A stretch of DNA of 64,000 nt from Phaseolus vulgaris. Taxonomy: Eukaryota > Streptophyta > Magnoliopsida > Fabales > Fabaceae. How positions within the stretch are numbered: the stretch's first letter is position 1; each line of letters opens with the position of its first letter. The notes beneath the pieces were generated by a model, which searched no databases, was not told where the DNA came from, and saw only the letters and a list, made by a program, of their open reading frames with translations. The stretch is taken from positions 5,513,306-5,577,305 of the forward strand of contig NC_023756.2 of NCBI RefSeq assembly GCF_000499845.2. Direction: 5' to 3'. Shown piece by piece: positions 23,421 through 36,317 of this stretch. The position numbers were made by a program, and so were the translations under genes.

Positions 23421-26400
23421 ACCTCCATTAAATACTGACTTTTCTTGAAGTTTAAAAAAGCATCGGGAAACATGTTTTCAACGGATGATTTAGCAAGAGA
23501 AACTACAATCTCGGGTAAATGACTTAACATGTGGTTTTAACCCTTGGTAATGTAAAAATAAACCTCCATAAAAAATATTTTTTCTTGTAGAGAGTGTACT
23601 GAAGCAAATGAATAAAGATGTATATTTAAATACTTATATCTTGATAATTTATTATTACTATCATCATTATTATTACTATTTATCAAGGATAAAGTTAGAC
23701 TAAAAGTTTATTCCTGGAAAGAAAAACTTTTATCTTTAATGAGAAGAACTCAACTTGTAAATACAAATATATTAAGTATGTTGTTATAAGTGTTTCAGAT
23801 TTATGCTTAGCCTAAGTAATTGTTGAATGAACTAAAGACTTTGATTCAAACTTTATTTTGATAGGTGATGTACACACAAAAAAAAAAATCTAGTTATTCT
23901 TAAATGTAACAAAGCGTGTTTACTGCGTAAGGAGAGCTGCTTGGGAGTGGCTCTATCAAAGTTCTCAATAGAATTACAATATTAAAACTCACTTGGGATT
24001 TCTAATTTTCTAACTATGCCTACTATACTTTTATGCACTCTACGTTTTTTAAATTTTTTTGTGTGTCTTAGGTAGGGTATACATTATCTTCCATTTTTTC
24101 TCGAATATCAATGTATATTTCTATAGTTTTATGAACTTTTGGTTGAATTACATGGAATGAGACAAGTATAAATTTTTTGATAGTATGGAAGGACCCATAA
24201 CCAGTTTTCAAGGTAGGTTTGAGAGAAAACTATTTAGTGTTTATAATACTATTAATATGGTTCATGTCTCCATTCCTCTTTTTAGTGCTTTATCAAAAAA
24301 ATATACGACTATTCCAACTTATGTTTTTCAATTCTAAAATTATTTAATACAACTTATCATTCTAGATAAGCATATAGAATTGTGCAAATTAATTAATTAG
24401 ATGGAGCTACCAGAGGTCATCCTAGTTATTACTCAAGTCCATGTATTTGTAGCATATGTAAAAGGGACTTTTAAGAGTCTTCTCTATTTATTATGAGATT
24501 TATACAACTCTAGGATTTGAATTGATATTGATAACTATTGAACAAGAAAACTTAAAAGGGTTTGAATTGAACTTGAAAAGAATAGTGATTCTATGCTTGT
24601 CCAATAAACATTACCTGAAGTTGGTCTGGTTCTCTCAAGGTTAAGATAAAGGTAATTATGTTTTCTTAAAATTTGTTTTTGTGCATTTTGAATTTTTACA
24701 TATTTTCGTATAAGAAAATAGATGTACAAATCAATGAATTATTGATAAGATCCTTTTTGTTAATACGATGTTATACCAAATTGTATTAAGAATATTTTTT
24801 CTTCAAAATAGGCTTTATTTGCTTTAGTAGAAGTTTATCACATAGGTTTTCTTGTGGTCCGCCAATGTTTGTAGCTTTTTTTTAATAAAAGTTTACTATC
24901 TTACATATGATTGATAAATTGTTAAGTATCAACAAAGATGCCATTGTGCATAGTAGTATATACTATTAAACTTGTGTATAAAAAATGTTTTAATGTTTTA
25001 TCCTATATTTTTTTATCGTTAAAAAACTGTAGTTTTATATACACACATTGTAGAATTATTATTATATAATTTTGTTGTATCTAATATATACTTATTTAAT
25101 AATACTTTGTAGTGATAATGTAGACTAAAAAATTTGACTTTTAGAAATTTTGAATCATTTAACTTATTATTTCAATTTATATAAAAAAAACAGCCCACAA
25201 ATCCATTTTGTGTGAAAAAATAAGAGAAAGGATACCATTGTAAAGTGGGCCAAGCCCATTACAATTGAGCATGTTTATAAAAAAACATTCAAAACCCTAA
25301 TTTACATAATTGTTGGATGCGCCGTTCTCTAGCGCATCAAACCCTAGCAATTTAAGGCTATATAAAGGAGATCACTAATAGAGTACAAACATAATCTTAT
25401 ATACTTTTGAAGGTTCCTAGGTGATAAGGGATGGGGTAGTGTTGTAGTTTCAAAGAGTGTGTGAAAAGAAAAACAATAGAAAAAGGAAGAGCAAAAATGA
25501 AGTTCTTATCACCATAGATCATCTTCAGGGCAAATTAAGGACAAATCGTACTAGTGATTGGTGTTTCACCAATTGTATTGGTTCTATTCATTTTCCTTTA
25601 ACTTTGATTATAATTTTAATACGCTTTTATCTACTTTTTACAATTGACAGATACATCCAGTTTTGAACAGACAATTTTCCAGATGTAAGATTCTTTGGTA
25701 TTTATTAGGGTTTGCTAAAAATTTTGTAGGCGTTGCTTAGAGTAAGGTGGCACGGGGAAGAAACAATCAAAGTGAGTACTTTATTTACTATCATGATTTT
25801 TTTCTTGTTAGTTTTATAATTCTTATATAATTAAGTTTGTTTCTTGTGTAGGTACTTATAATTATAAATTTACTTCTTCTATGGTAATCTTATTTCTTAA
25901 ATAAAATAAAAGTAAGTCAATTTATGGAGTTTTATCTTATTGCTGAGATGATCAAACACACACACATATCAATTACTATATTTTTGGTGAAGAGGTAAAT
26001 TGGTTATTGATTTTGGCTACAAGAACACATTTTTTCATTGTATAATATTTTTTATTCATATATTTCATATGCAAAGTTGTATCTCTTTCACCTTCTACTT
26101 TTTACGACCTTTGCAAATCTGAAACAAATGAAAGAAATTATCTCCCTTTTTATTATCATAAGATCTGAACTTAAAGGTAATATGTGACCTTTGTTCAACT
26201 TAGACTCTTTTTCACCCCTATTTTTATTCTTATTGGATTATTTCAAATAGTAAGATTTTTGTTAAGTTACACAATTATATATATATATATATATGTAATG
26301 GTTAATATTTTGTAAACATTGAATAATTTTATTTTTTTAATTCCAACATGTTATATGCATACTGGTGAACTATACCTCCTCAACCATTGTGACATCTTCA

Positions 26401-27660
26401 TGTTTTCGTTATCATCCTCATCACAGGAATCCTCAATATCATATTCCGCATGGTCATCTTCAGAGTAAGAATGATTGATCATTACAACTGACTTCATTAA
26501 TTAGTTATTTTTCCCATTTCTCTTACTCTTTTGATCACTCCCCGCCAATAATTTTAACAACTCACAACCGAAAAAACTGATGGTGAGATAATTGATTTTT
26601 TAGACTCCTTGACAGAGTATGGTTTGATGAGTAAGAGAAAGCGAGTATGGTTTGATGAGTAAGTGAAAGCGGAGAAATAACTAAGTGATTTATCAAGTTG
26701 TGATCGAGAATCATTACTACCCTGAAGATGACCATGTGAGCTATGACATCGAGGATTCTTGAGATGAGAATGATTACGACAATATCAAGTGCAGAAGAAG
26801 TTAAGGAATCATGTGTACACCAATAATGCATATAAGATGCAATGTGTTTAATTTTGTTCCCATTTAAAAATACAAGTATAACATTGTTTTAGATATATTG
26901 GTAAATGTCATGACTATGAATTAAGTTAAAAAAATACAAAAGGTTATACATATATGTAAATGTGTGGGTCGTGCAAGTTAGGAAATTATACTTATTGAAT
27001 TAGATTATTTTGGAAATCATTTTGATTGGGAAGGGGAAATTCTATTAAGTGCATTTGGAAGTTTGGTAAAGATACATAAAAATTGTTATATCTTTCATTG
27101 AAAAGACATTCATAGAGAATTTATTGTTGACATGGTAAACCCGATTCATTACTAAATTTTTTCTAAATATTTTTCTTGTAAAATTTTATGTATATTGTGA
27201 ATGACACTCACGATAGATAAAATTTATTTTGTTTTTGAACTAATTGAACAAAACAAAGCATGTTATAGTACAACAAATTGAGTATGAAATGAAGACAATG
27301 TAAACATGAATTGAAATAAAAATGATATAAAATTGCTAACACCGAGTAGAACACAACCACTTATATACCTAATCTTGGAGTTGATGCATACCAATATCAT
27401 GATTCGGTACATATTGTATTTAGTCTTTGGTTAACAAAATTATTTATTAAGGTTTGACAATATATTCACTAGTGATAAAAAATTACAAAGACTCATATTG
27501 TATTGGAATTAAGAATCTTCCTAAACATATTAATGAGATTATGTGTTTTAGTATTTTCTCTTATCTCATTTATTTTCGTATTATTTTATTTAATCTAATT
27601 TCTCAAACACAAATTTATATTTACAGTAACTTGAAGAGATGATAACATCGTTACTAAAAT
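23421..27660 (+). repeat. Unit B of the promoter/inverted-repeat family
   Basis: Closest copy of unit A (2563-6600 plus tail). TATA-like TATATAAA at 25359, leader palindrome near 25557, inverted repeat at about 26360-26520 against 26640-26810, a single copy of the 562-bp segment (about 26930-27470), and tail with GIKNLPKHIN. Between the arms a short piece ending GATGAGTAAG is duplicated in tandem (26617-26665). It represents the state before the array expanded in unit A. Confidence 0.8.
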
Positions 27661-29030
27661 TATTATTGTTGTGACTGAAGTACATTCTTGGATCTATAAA
27701 AAGTTCGTTTTAATTTATTTATTCTTTTGTTAATAAAAAATAAAAAAAAATCTATAACTTACCAAATAGGTATATAAGTCGGTATTTACTTGCAACACAA
27801 TTTCATCAATAATCCTGATGAGAATCAAAAAGATGTTATCAATAGAAGAAATGGACAAGGGCCAAAGCATTTAAAGTTCTTCTTATTAGTCTTTGCAAAA
27901 GATGAGGCCCAAGCCCAAAGCCCAAGCACAAGAAGGCCCAAGCCCAAAGCCCAAGCCCAAGAAGCCCAAGTCCAAACCATGAGGGGCAAGACCAAGCATT
28001 AAATAAAAGAACATCATTTGAATGACTCTTGTAGGAGGTGTGGATATTAAATAAATAGGTGTGAATGTATTAGAAAGAGTCACATTGTCCATGTGACTTA
28101 GTAGGGGGGTGTAGGTGTAGTTTTTAGGAGGTGTCATAGTAGAAAAAGGTCACACCTCCCATGTGACTTGTTTTTGGTGGGAATTTCAAATGAGTTTCAT
28201 TTGAATTTTCCCACCCATTTTTCAGCACCTCTTAGGCTATAAATAAGGTGCTTGCCTTTGTAAAATTCAGATTGGAATTTTGAAGTAGAGAGACTATACT
28301 CAAATTTAGAGAGAAATTGTGAGTTTTGAGTCTTCTTCTTCCTTTGCCTTATCTTGTGTGCAATGGTGAGCTTCAAGTGGCGGCACTCCTTCACTTATCT
28401 TGGATCAAGGCTCCAAGTGGCGTGAATTGTTCTTCCAAGTCTCAAATCCAGCAAGTTCTCTTCTATAAGTGCTCCTTCTTCCTTTTCTTCAATTTTCATT
28501 CGGTAGTTTTTAATTTCTAGTGTTTTACTTGCTTTTCTACCGTTTGAATTTCCGTTTCCAGCTTTGTTTCCAATTGTTCTGTTTGGTGCAGTAGCTTAAA
28601 CTTTCATTTTTGTCCAGCTTTCATTTCTTGTTCTTCATTATTGTTTGATTCCATTTGACAATATATGGACCTCCATATGAGCTTTGGTTTGGTGCAAAGT
28701 CTTGGTGAGTTCTTGAATTAGAACATTGATCCAATTCTAAGTAAAGTGCCATTTCATGACCAACTCAAGTTGCTCCTAAGAATGTCAAAAAATCATGTAT
28801 TCTTGTTATTGCATTCACATCAAATCCATAACTACTTTTGGTTTATTAATTCACGGATCATGCTATGACTAAGAAATCATTTGAATTGTAAATATCAAAA
28901 TACTTTTTTCTTTTTTTAGTGTTTATCTATATGAAGTTCTATTTTTTTTATAATTTGCATACAAAAAGTTGTCACTAAAAAATATTTTAAGTTATTGGTG
29001 TAATTAAATTTGGTCTTGAAATCTTTCAAA
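27661..29030 (+). other. Unclassified repeat with promoter-like features
   Basis: 27905-27975 is an imperfect hexamer array (GCCCAA/GCCCAAA). At 28055-28170 two similar words (CCATGTGACTTAG and CCATGTGACTTG) repeat. At 28238-28246 stands a TATA box, CTATAAATA, followed by a pyrimidine-rich leader-like stretch. This resembles an LTR of a retroelement, but I find neither TG..CA edges with a partner nor a primer-binding site. Short open frames here have no visible domain. From about 29030 the DNA matches 44710-44830. Confidence 0.35.
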
Positions 29031-29142
29031 ATATATCTATGTATTGATATTTTAAGTTATCATTATTTTATTAAACTTTAATATTTTAAAATATCGTACT
29101 AAAAAAATTATAAAGGTGTATATCCAAATCAATATCTTAATC

Positions 29143-29149
<7 letters not shown>

Positions 29150-29186
<37 letters not shown>
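29150..29186. repeat. (ATT)n microsatellite, gypsy insertion site
   Basis: About 12 ATT units run into the LTR. ATT units resume right after the 3' LTR at 42776, so the element landed inside the microsatellite. Confidence 0.9.
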
Positions 29187-29187
<1 letters not shown>

Positions 29188-30358
29188 GTACCGTCCCGTA
29201 TCCGGGCGTTGACAAAGTCAAGGTCAAAGTCAACGTCAGGGGTCAAAGTCAACGTAAGGCGTCGCCTAGGTGGGGAGACGCCAAGTGCCAGCGTCGCCAA
29301 GAGGAAGCGTTGCCTAGGTGAAGGCATCACCCAGTTAAGGCGTCGCCCAACTAGGGCGTCGCCAACGTCAAATTTCACAAAGGCAAGGCAATCACAGTGT
29401 GGCTCCCCGATACCCATAGGTAGGAAAGACCATGGAGGGAGCGACGCCGTGGGAAGGCCTCAAATCCCGATAATCCGGGGTAGTGAGGAAGAGAAGAGAA
29501 AGGTGGCTTCAAGGCCATAGTGATAGCGCCAGTGTAGGGCAACCTGACTCGTGAAGTGCCCTTGCCGCCCCAGAGACGCCCTTGGGATAGATACGACTCA
29601 AGAGGAGGGTCACGCCTAGGGTAGCCAGGTGCAGGGTACGAGAGGAAGGTAGATACGCTCTCAAAGTGAGTGACTAGATGTTTGGGGGCATGAGTTGGCA
29701 CCCAAAAAGTCACCCCTTGCGCAGTTGCACTCCCAAGTAGGAGGACTCACACGAAGAAATGCCCCCAGATGGGGTCACGGCGCTGTGAGGTCCTCCACGT
29801 GTACAACAACTAGGTCAGAATAGAAACGCCATTTTGTCAGGTACAAGGTAATTAAGGTTATTTAATACAGTTTCCGTTTCGAGTGTTTAAGGTACTATAA
29901 ATGCTCCCAAGCGGTTTAAACGTCTTAAATGCGCTGAACGTTTCATAATTCAATGCGCTTTAAGACGCTTTAAATGCTAGAGTAGCTTAAATAGCGCCTT
30001 GAATGTTGGAAAGGGGGTTAGAACTTTTGGCAAATTTTCCAGAAACACTCTAGTTGCTTGCTCGAGCCTTGAGGTTACGCACAAGGGACTAGGGAAAGAT
30101 CTTTTGCCAGAACGAGAAAATACACACTAGACACAGTTCCTTTTAACCACCTTCAAAGTGCCATTCACGGTGCTCCGAGACGGAGGTGCAGAGTTTTTGG
30201 TGTTTTTTGCTAGCTGACTTGAGTTTCGGAGTGCAAACGGCCGCTAGGGCGCCCTTTTGTCCTTCTTTGCAGGAATCCACAGGTAACCAGTGGGAAGGAG
30301 TCCCTAGCTGACGGTTGAGGTCGCGCACAACGACGTCCTAGGTCAACCGGACGGAACA
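29187..30358 (+). repeat. 5' LTR of the gypsy element
   Basis: Begins TGTACCGTCCCGTATCCGGG and ends GGACGGAACA. A GC-rich first part contains repeated GGCGTCGCC words and the block CTCCCCGATACCCATAGG. The TATA box is TATAAAT at 29896-29902. Confidence 0.95.
29896..29902 (+). promoter_or_regulatory. LTR TATA box (5' copy)
   Basis: GGTACTATAAATGCTCCC, conserved in the 3' LTR at 42313-42319. Placed about 460 bases before the LTR end, suitable for starting the genomic RNA. Confidence 0.7.
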
Positions 30359-30360
30359 TT

Positions 30361-30379
30361 TGGCGCCCACCGTGGGGCC
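30361..30379 (+). promoter_or_regulatory. Gypsy primer-binding site
   Basis: TGGCGCCCACCGTGGGGCC, two bases after the LTR end. This form is common in Tat-type elements. I do not assign the tRNA. Confidence 0.85.
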
Positions 30380-30465
30380 GATATAAAACATCAGTCCCAT
30401 CGCAAGTTTGAGAAGACCTATCAAGTCACAATAACGTTGGAGGAAGTTTGAGGAAACAATGAAGA

Positions 30466-31807
30466 ATGAGGGATACCACTAGACAAGGTACTGCACGCGC
30501 TGCGGGTTAGGAAATGTCCATGCAGCAGGTCCTGGAGATAATGCGGGGGCTACACGATGATATGGCGGAGTCGAAGATAGAACAAGAACGCATGCAGGCG
30601 GATCTCGAAGCCTCGCATGTGAGAAGCGAAGAGCTCTGTCGCGTTAATGAGGAGTTGCGCCGGGGTCTGAGGAACAACCAGGGGCAACGCGAACAAGAGG
30701 AGATGGAGCATCTCACCCCACCAAGGGAGTTTTCCACTCCCTTCTCGCAGGAGATCCTAGATGCGGCGATCCCCAACACCTTCGCAGAGCGCAAGGCGAT
30801 TTTCACCGGGATGGAGGATCCTGAGGCGCATCTCACGACGTTCCACACGCAGATGATGTTAGTAGGCGGCTCCGACGCCGCAAGATGCAAGCTCTTCATG
30901 AGCACCTTGACAGGAATGGCGATGGATTGGTTTATCAGCCTTCCTAACGACCATATCACCTCCTTTCAGCAGTTGTCACAGCTGTTCAGAGAGCAATACC
31001 TGTGCGAACAGGGCCCCGCCGCCAGTTTCCTACGACCTGTTTGATGTGAAGCAGTACCAAGGGGAGAGTTTGAAGGAATATATCAACCGTTTCGGGGCCC
31101 AAGTGGTAAAATTTGGCACGTCGGAGGAGCCCATGATTGTGTATGCCTTCAGGAAAGGCGTGTGTCCCGGCCCTTTTTGCGAATCTATTATTCGCAATCG
31201 CCCAAGGACTTTTGCTGAAATACGGCGTCGGGCGGTGGAACATATCGCCTCCGAAGGAGAGGTGTGCGAGAAGCGCACCACCGTCGTACCCTCACGCCCG
31301 AGGGCACACACACGGGTTCAGCCCGTCAGGGTCAACGAGACCACGACGGGAAGGAAGAAGTCAGAGGGGAGACGCTCCTATGAAGCTAGAAAACCCCAGC
31401 CCCGGGGCCCAGCAGGAGGCGATCGCTCGACCAGAGAGAGGGCAAGGCCGGCGAGATACAACTTTGTGGTGGAGTTAAAGGACCTGATCGCCGTGCCTAA
31501 TATAGCCGAGAGGTTGAGGCGACCGGCGAAGACTGATAAGGTGTTAGGGCCTCGGAAAGACTCTTGGTGCGAGTTCCATGAGGCTTTCGGTTATCACATC
31601 GATAACTGTCTGTCGCTGGGTTACCAGCTAGATGAGCTGGTGAGAAGCGGATTTCTGAAGGATTATGTCGCAGAACCCGCCACGACTGCCGCCCTGCCGG
31701 CGCCAGCGGAAGAACAAACGCACAAGATGCCTGTTCTCGGTGAGGTTCACACCATTGCTGGAGGTTTTTCCGGCGGAGGACCCACCGCCTCCCAACGAAA
31801 GAAATAG
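30466..31807 (+). pseudogene. Gypsy gag
   Basis: The likely original start is the ATG at 30466, with an early TAG at 30508; translation then runs from the in-frame ATG at 30514. The N-terminus is a predicted coiled coil rich in Glu/Arg (about 30550-30710). The gag core follows (DPEAHLTTFHTQM, MDWFISLPNDHITSF). A one-base frameshift lies at about 31010-31045, after which the frame resumes with GESLKEYINRFGAQV and an Arg-rich region. Near 31560-31650 a CEFHEAFGYHIDNC word replaces a classical zinc knuckle. The frame ends at TAG 31805, still in register with the protease that follows. Confidence 0.9.
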
Positions 31808-32442
31808 GCGAGGGGGGTCAACTCAATTGAGGAAAGGATCTCAGGTAATCCGTGGGAATCGGACCTCGTGTTCACGAGAGGGGATCTTCGAGACGTGGTG
31901 CCGCATGACAACGATCCCATGGTCATTTCAGTTGTCACGGCGGGCCGAAAGGTGCACAGGGTTCTTGTCGACCAAGGAAGCTCTGCAGACGTCATGTTTT
32001 GGTCGACATTCAACAAGTTGCGGCTGTCTCCTGACCTTTTGAGGCCCTACACAGGGTGCTTATATGGTTTCGCAGATCACCAGGTGGAAGTCCGAGGCTA
32101 CCTGGAGTTGGGGACTACGCTCACAGATTGAGAAGCCTCGCGTACCGAAAGCATCTGGTACTTGGTCATAAACGCCAACTCCGCCTACAACATTTTGTTG
32201 GGCAGACCGGCGTTGAATAGGTTGAACGCAGTAGCTTTCACGCGCCATATGAAGATGAAGCTGCCGGACCTCAGTGGCAAGGTAATAGTCATCAAGTCGG
32301 ATCAGGAGGAGGTGCAGAAGTGTTATGAAAACAGCCTGAAAACGAAAAGAAGCGTGTTCATAGTATTTGAGCGTCCGCCCAGTGTGGACACGACGATGAT
32401 TGAGGCGACGCCCGCTGGTCAATGCCTGACGAGGCCACACCC
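31808..32442 (+). pseudogene. Gypsy aspartic protease region
   Basis: In the same frame as the end of gag. VLVDQGSSADVMF holds the active-site Asp (31970-31972) of a retropepsin-like fold. NANSAYNILLGRPALNRL, downstream, is the conserved C-terminal protease segment. A TGA stop at 32129 separates the two, and a frameshift at about 32410-32440 divides this part from RT. Confidence 0.88.
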
Positions 32443-34629
32443 GTGAGGACGACGTCCGAGGTAGATACATTCATGGAGGAGGGCCCTGATGACACGGCGC
32501 CCGTGGAAGAGGCGGCGCCCATTCAGGATAATAGCAGGGATCAGTAGGCGGCTAACACGGTGGAGAGGGAGATTGCCGGCAAAACGTTTAAGCTAGGGCG
32601 TTTGCTGAGCCAAGAAGAGCAGGAGGGGGTGGCAGAGGTGATTTCACGCCACTTGGATGCTTTCGCATGGTCTGCCTCGGATATGCCCGGCATCGACCCG
32701 GATTTCCTATGTCACCACCTTAGCATGGACGCCACGGTCCGCCCCGTGCGCCAAAGAAGGAGAAAGTTTATCGAAGAGAGGCAGCTGGTGGTAGGGGAAG
32801 AAACGCAGAAGCTGCTGAGTGCTGGCCACATCAGGGAGATCCAATACCCTGAGTGGCTGGCCAACGTCGTCCTGGTGAAGAAGGCGAATGGGAAGTGAAG
32901 GATGTGCGTGGACTTCACAGACTTAAATATGGCGTGCCCGAATGACTCGTACCCACTGCCCAGCATCGACGCGTTGGTGGACAGCGCCTCCGGTTGCAAG
33001 GTACTTAGCTTCTTGGATGCATTCTCGGGATACAACCAGATCAAAATGCACCCGAGAGACGAGAGTAAAACTGCATTCATGACGGAGACCAGCAGTTACT
33101 GTTGCAAGGTGATGCCTTTCGGGCTAAAAAACGCAGGCGCCACCTACCAAAGGCTGATGGACAAGGTCCTAGCACCCATGTTAGGAAGGAACGTGTACGC
33201 TTACGTGGATGATATGGTGGTGGCGTCGAAGGATAGGAGGCAGCATGTGGCAAACCTAGAGGAGTTGTTTGTCACCATCTCCAAGTATCGCCTCAAGCTA
33301 AACCCCGAGAAGTGTGCCTTCGGGGTGGAGACCGGTAAGTTCCTTGGTTTTATGCTCACGAGAAGGGAAATAGAGGCGAACCCCGACAAATGCGCAGCAA
33401 TCATCGCCATGCGAAGCCCGACATCAGTAAAAGAACTGCAGTAGCTGACGGGACGGATGGCGGCACTCTCAAGGTTTGTTTCTGCCGGAGGAGAAAAGGA
33501 GCACCTATATTTCTAGTGCCTCAAGAGAAATAGTCGCTTTGCATGGACTGACGAATGCGAAACGACTTTCATCAAGTTGAAAGAATACCTGGCGACGCCA
33601 CCGGAAGCGGGTGTACCCCTCCGGCTGTACTTCACGGTGACAGAGCGAGCTATCAGCTCTGTGCTGGTCCAGGAGCAGGACCAGATTCAAAAGCCCATCT
33701 ACTTCGTGAGCAAGGCCTTACAAGGCGCAGAGACGAGATACCAGGCGCTGGAGAAGGCAGCGTTGGCAGTGGTGTTTTCGGCTAGGAGGCTCCGTCATTA
33801 CTTCCACAGCTTTACGGTGGTAGTGATGACGAACCTCCCTATACAGAAGGTGTTGTAGAAGCCTGATGTAGCTGGAAGAATGGTGCGCTGGGCGGTAGAG
33901 TTGTCGAAGTTTGACATCCAATATGAGCCTAGAGGATCCATCAAAGGGCAGGTGTATGCAGATTTTGTGGCAGAACTCTCGCCCGGAGGTGAACAAGAGG
34001 TGGAGGTGGGCTCACAGTGGTTGCTCTCGATTGATGGCTCTTCCAACCAGCAAGGAAGTGGTGCGGGAATAGTCTTGGAGGGACCCAATGGTGTGTTGAT
34101 AGAGCAAGCTCTGCGCTTCGCCTTTAAGGCAAGTAATAATCAGGCTGGATACGAAGCTCTGATTGCAGGAATGCTCCTGGCTAAGGAGATGGGCGCACAG
34201 AACCTCTTGGTGAAAAGCGATTCCCAGTTGATTACTGGGCAGGTGTCGGGTGAGTTCCAGGCGAAAGACCCACAGATGGCGGCGTATATGAAATACGTCC
34301 AACTGTTGAAGGGAGCATTTAACGCTTTTGAGCTAGTACATGTCCCAAGGGAGTAGAATACCAGAGCTGACCTGCTTGCCAAGTTGGCCAGCTCAGGCAA
34401 GGGGGGCAGACAGAGGACAGTGATCCAAGAGACGCTCAAAGCTCCGCGTAAATTCGTGGAGGATAATAGGTTGGACGTCCTCCATGTTTGTACAGCGAGA
34501 GGGAGGCCAATGAGTCATCGCTCTCTGACTCAAGATACGTTGAAGACGCCCCGCATCAGCACATACGCGGACACGCCCGAAGAAGGAAGGCAGACGCAGA
34601 TATGTGCCTTAGCCGAAGGAGACACCTAG
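32443..34629 (+). pseudogene. Gypsy reverse transcriptase and two RNase H domains
   Basis: One frame runs through the whole stretch but is broken by TAG at 32545, TGA at 32896 (where the family has Trp before RMCVDF), and TAG at 33442, 33514, 33856, 34354 and 34627. RT landmarks: DFTDLNMACPNDSYPLP, FLDAFSGYNQI, VMPFGLKNAGATYQRLMD and the YVDD active site at 33202-33213. The first RNase H region includes ALEKAALAVVFSARRLRHYF. The second has SIDGSSNQQGSGAGIVLEG (about 34030) and NNQAGYEALI, the extra RNase H-like domain typical of Tat elements. Apart from the stops the frame is free of indels. Confidence 0.92.
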
Positions 34630-35853
34630 ATGACGCCATACAGGCGGTACCTGGCGGATGGGGCTCTCCCAGCAGAGCCTGAAGAGGGTAAGAAGGTTAA
34701 GAGGAACGCCGCCAGATACACTCTGGTGGACGGAGTATTATTCAGGCACAGGTTCACTCACCCTATCTTAACGTGCGTCAGCGGCAACGAGTGTACCAGA
34801 ATAATGGCGGAGCTCCACGAATGCATTTGTGGGAGTCACGTAGGGGGAAGGTCCTTAACCTCTAAGGTGATACGCGCAGGTTTCTATTGGTCAACAGTAA
34901 GGGAGGATTGCGCGCGGCACGCCTAGCGTTGCAAGCAATGTCAAAAACACGCTGATTGGCACAAGGCGCCGCCAGAAGAGCTACGATCCATATACAGCCC
35001 GTGGCCTTTCCATACGTGGGGAATCGACATCCTGGGTCCATTCCCTTTGGCGATAAGATAGATGAAGTATTTGATTGTTGCCATCGAATACTTCACCAAG
35101 TGGATAGAGGCGAAACCCGTGGCCGAGATTACTGCACACAAGGTGCAACACTTTGTTTAAAAGAACATTGTGTGCCGCTTTGGCGTGCCTAGGCGGCTGA
35201 TATCCGACAATGGAACCCAGTTCGCCAGCAAGCAGTTGAGAAACCTGTGTGCAGAGGTAGGCATCAAGCAAGTGTTCGCATCAGTCGAACACCCCCAAAC
35301 CAACGGGCAGGTAGAGTCAGCAAATAGAGTTTTGCTGAGGGGGCTAAAGAGAAGGCTAGAAAATGCCAAAGGGGTGTGGGCGGAGGAAGTACCAAGGATC
35401 GTATGGGCATACCACACCACGCCCCAATCTTCCACCATGGAGATGCCTTTCAGCTTAGTATATGGGTCGGATGCGATGATCCCAGTCGAGATACACGAAA
35501 GCTCGCCACGCTTTCAAAATTTTGTGGCTGAGGAATCCAACGAAGAAAGGCGGGTGAACCTGGACCTACTAGACGAAGCCAGGGAGGAAGCCAGAATAAA
35601 GGCCCAAGCAGTAAAGAGAAGAGTAGAGCGACAATATAGCTCTAAAGTGAAGCCACGCCAGTTTCAGATTGGCGACCTAGTTATGAGGAAAGCTCACCCA
35701 TACGAGCTGGAGAATAAGCTGTCTCCCAAGTGGACCGGACCCTTCAGAGTTACCGAGGCTAAGGGCAATGGTTCGTACAACCTAGAGACCTTGGAGGGGG
35801 GTCCCATCCCGCACAGTTGGAATGCAACCAACTTGAAGTTTTATTTTAGTTGA
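34630..35853 (+). pseudogene. Gypsy integrase
   Basis: Same frame as RT. Zinc-binding region with HECICGSHVGGRSL and CKQCQKHAD. Catalytic triad: Asp in WGIDILGPF (35026), Asp in ISDNGTQF (35216), Glu in NGQVESANR (35314). Stops at 34924 (TAG), 35059 (TAG) and 35158 (TAA) interrupt it. From 35170 to 35853 it is open and includes the C-terminal KWTGPFRV-like GPF/Y motif. Ends with TGA at 35851. Confidence 0.93.
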
Positions 35854-36317
35854 CTTATGTAAGCAGCCATGTAACAATCTTGTTGAAGGGGACACTCTTT
35901 TTTCCTTTCGGGGGTTTTTTAACGAGGTCACCCAAATAAAAGAAAAAAAAAAGTTCGAAAAAAACCTTGCCTTGATTTTTAGTCTTTATTTTTTTTTCCC
36001 GTTCGAAGTGGTGACAGGCGTCGCCCAAGAAGAAGGCGCCGCCAAGATAGACGGCGTCGCCAAGAAGACGGCGTCGCCAAGAAGACGGCGTCGCCAAGAA
36101 GAAGGCGTCGCCTAAGCGTGGGCGTCGCCAAGAAACATAACGGAGGAAAAACGCACAGTATATGAAGCGTGTGCAAAAGTAAAGCGGCGTTACAGAAACC
36201 AAGCATGGTACAGTGGAGTTAAATTTACAAGTAGTGTTCGAGATAAATGGGAGTAAGGTGAATAGGGCAAACATTACATGCCCTGTGCTCATACAAAAAA
36301 TACAAACGTACCACTCT
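35854..36317 (+). repeat. Post-pol spacer with GGCGTCGCC minisatellite
   Basis: After integrase comes a short untranslated stretch. Then, at about 36013-36135, a GC-rich minisatellite of units based on AAGAAGACGGCGTCGCC occurs with six to seven variants. The same core word is scattered in both LTRs and near 37800-37870 and 37980. Nothing coding is seen. Confidence 0.7.

Noticed and set aside
29052..29520. Two overlapping open frames across the ATT tract and LTR
   Set aside because: Both are made from the microsatellite (poly-Ile) and the GC-rich LTR, and cross the element boundary.
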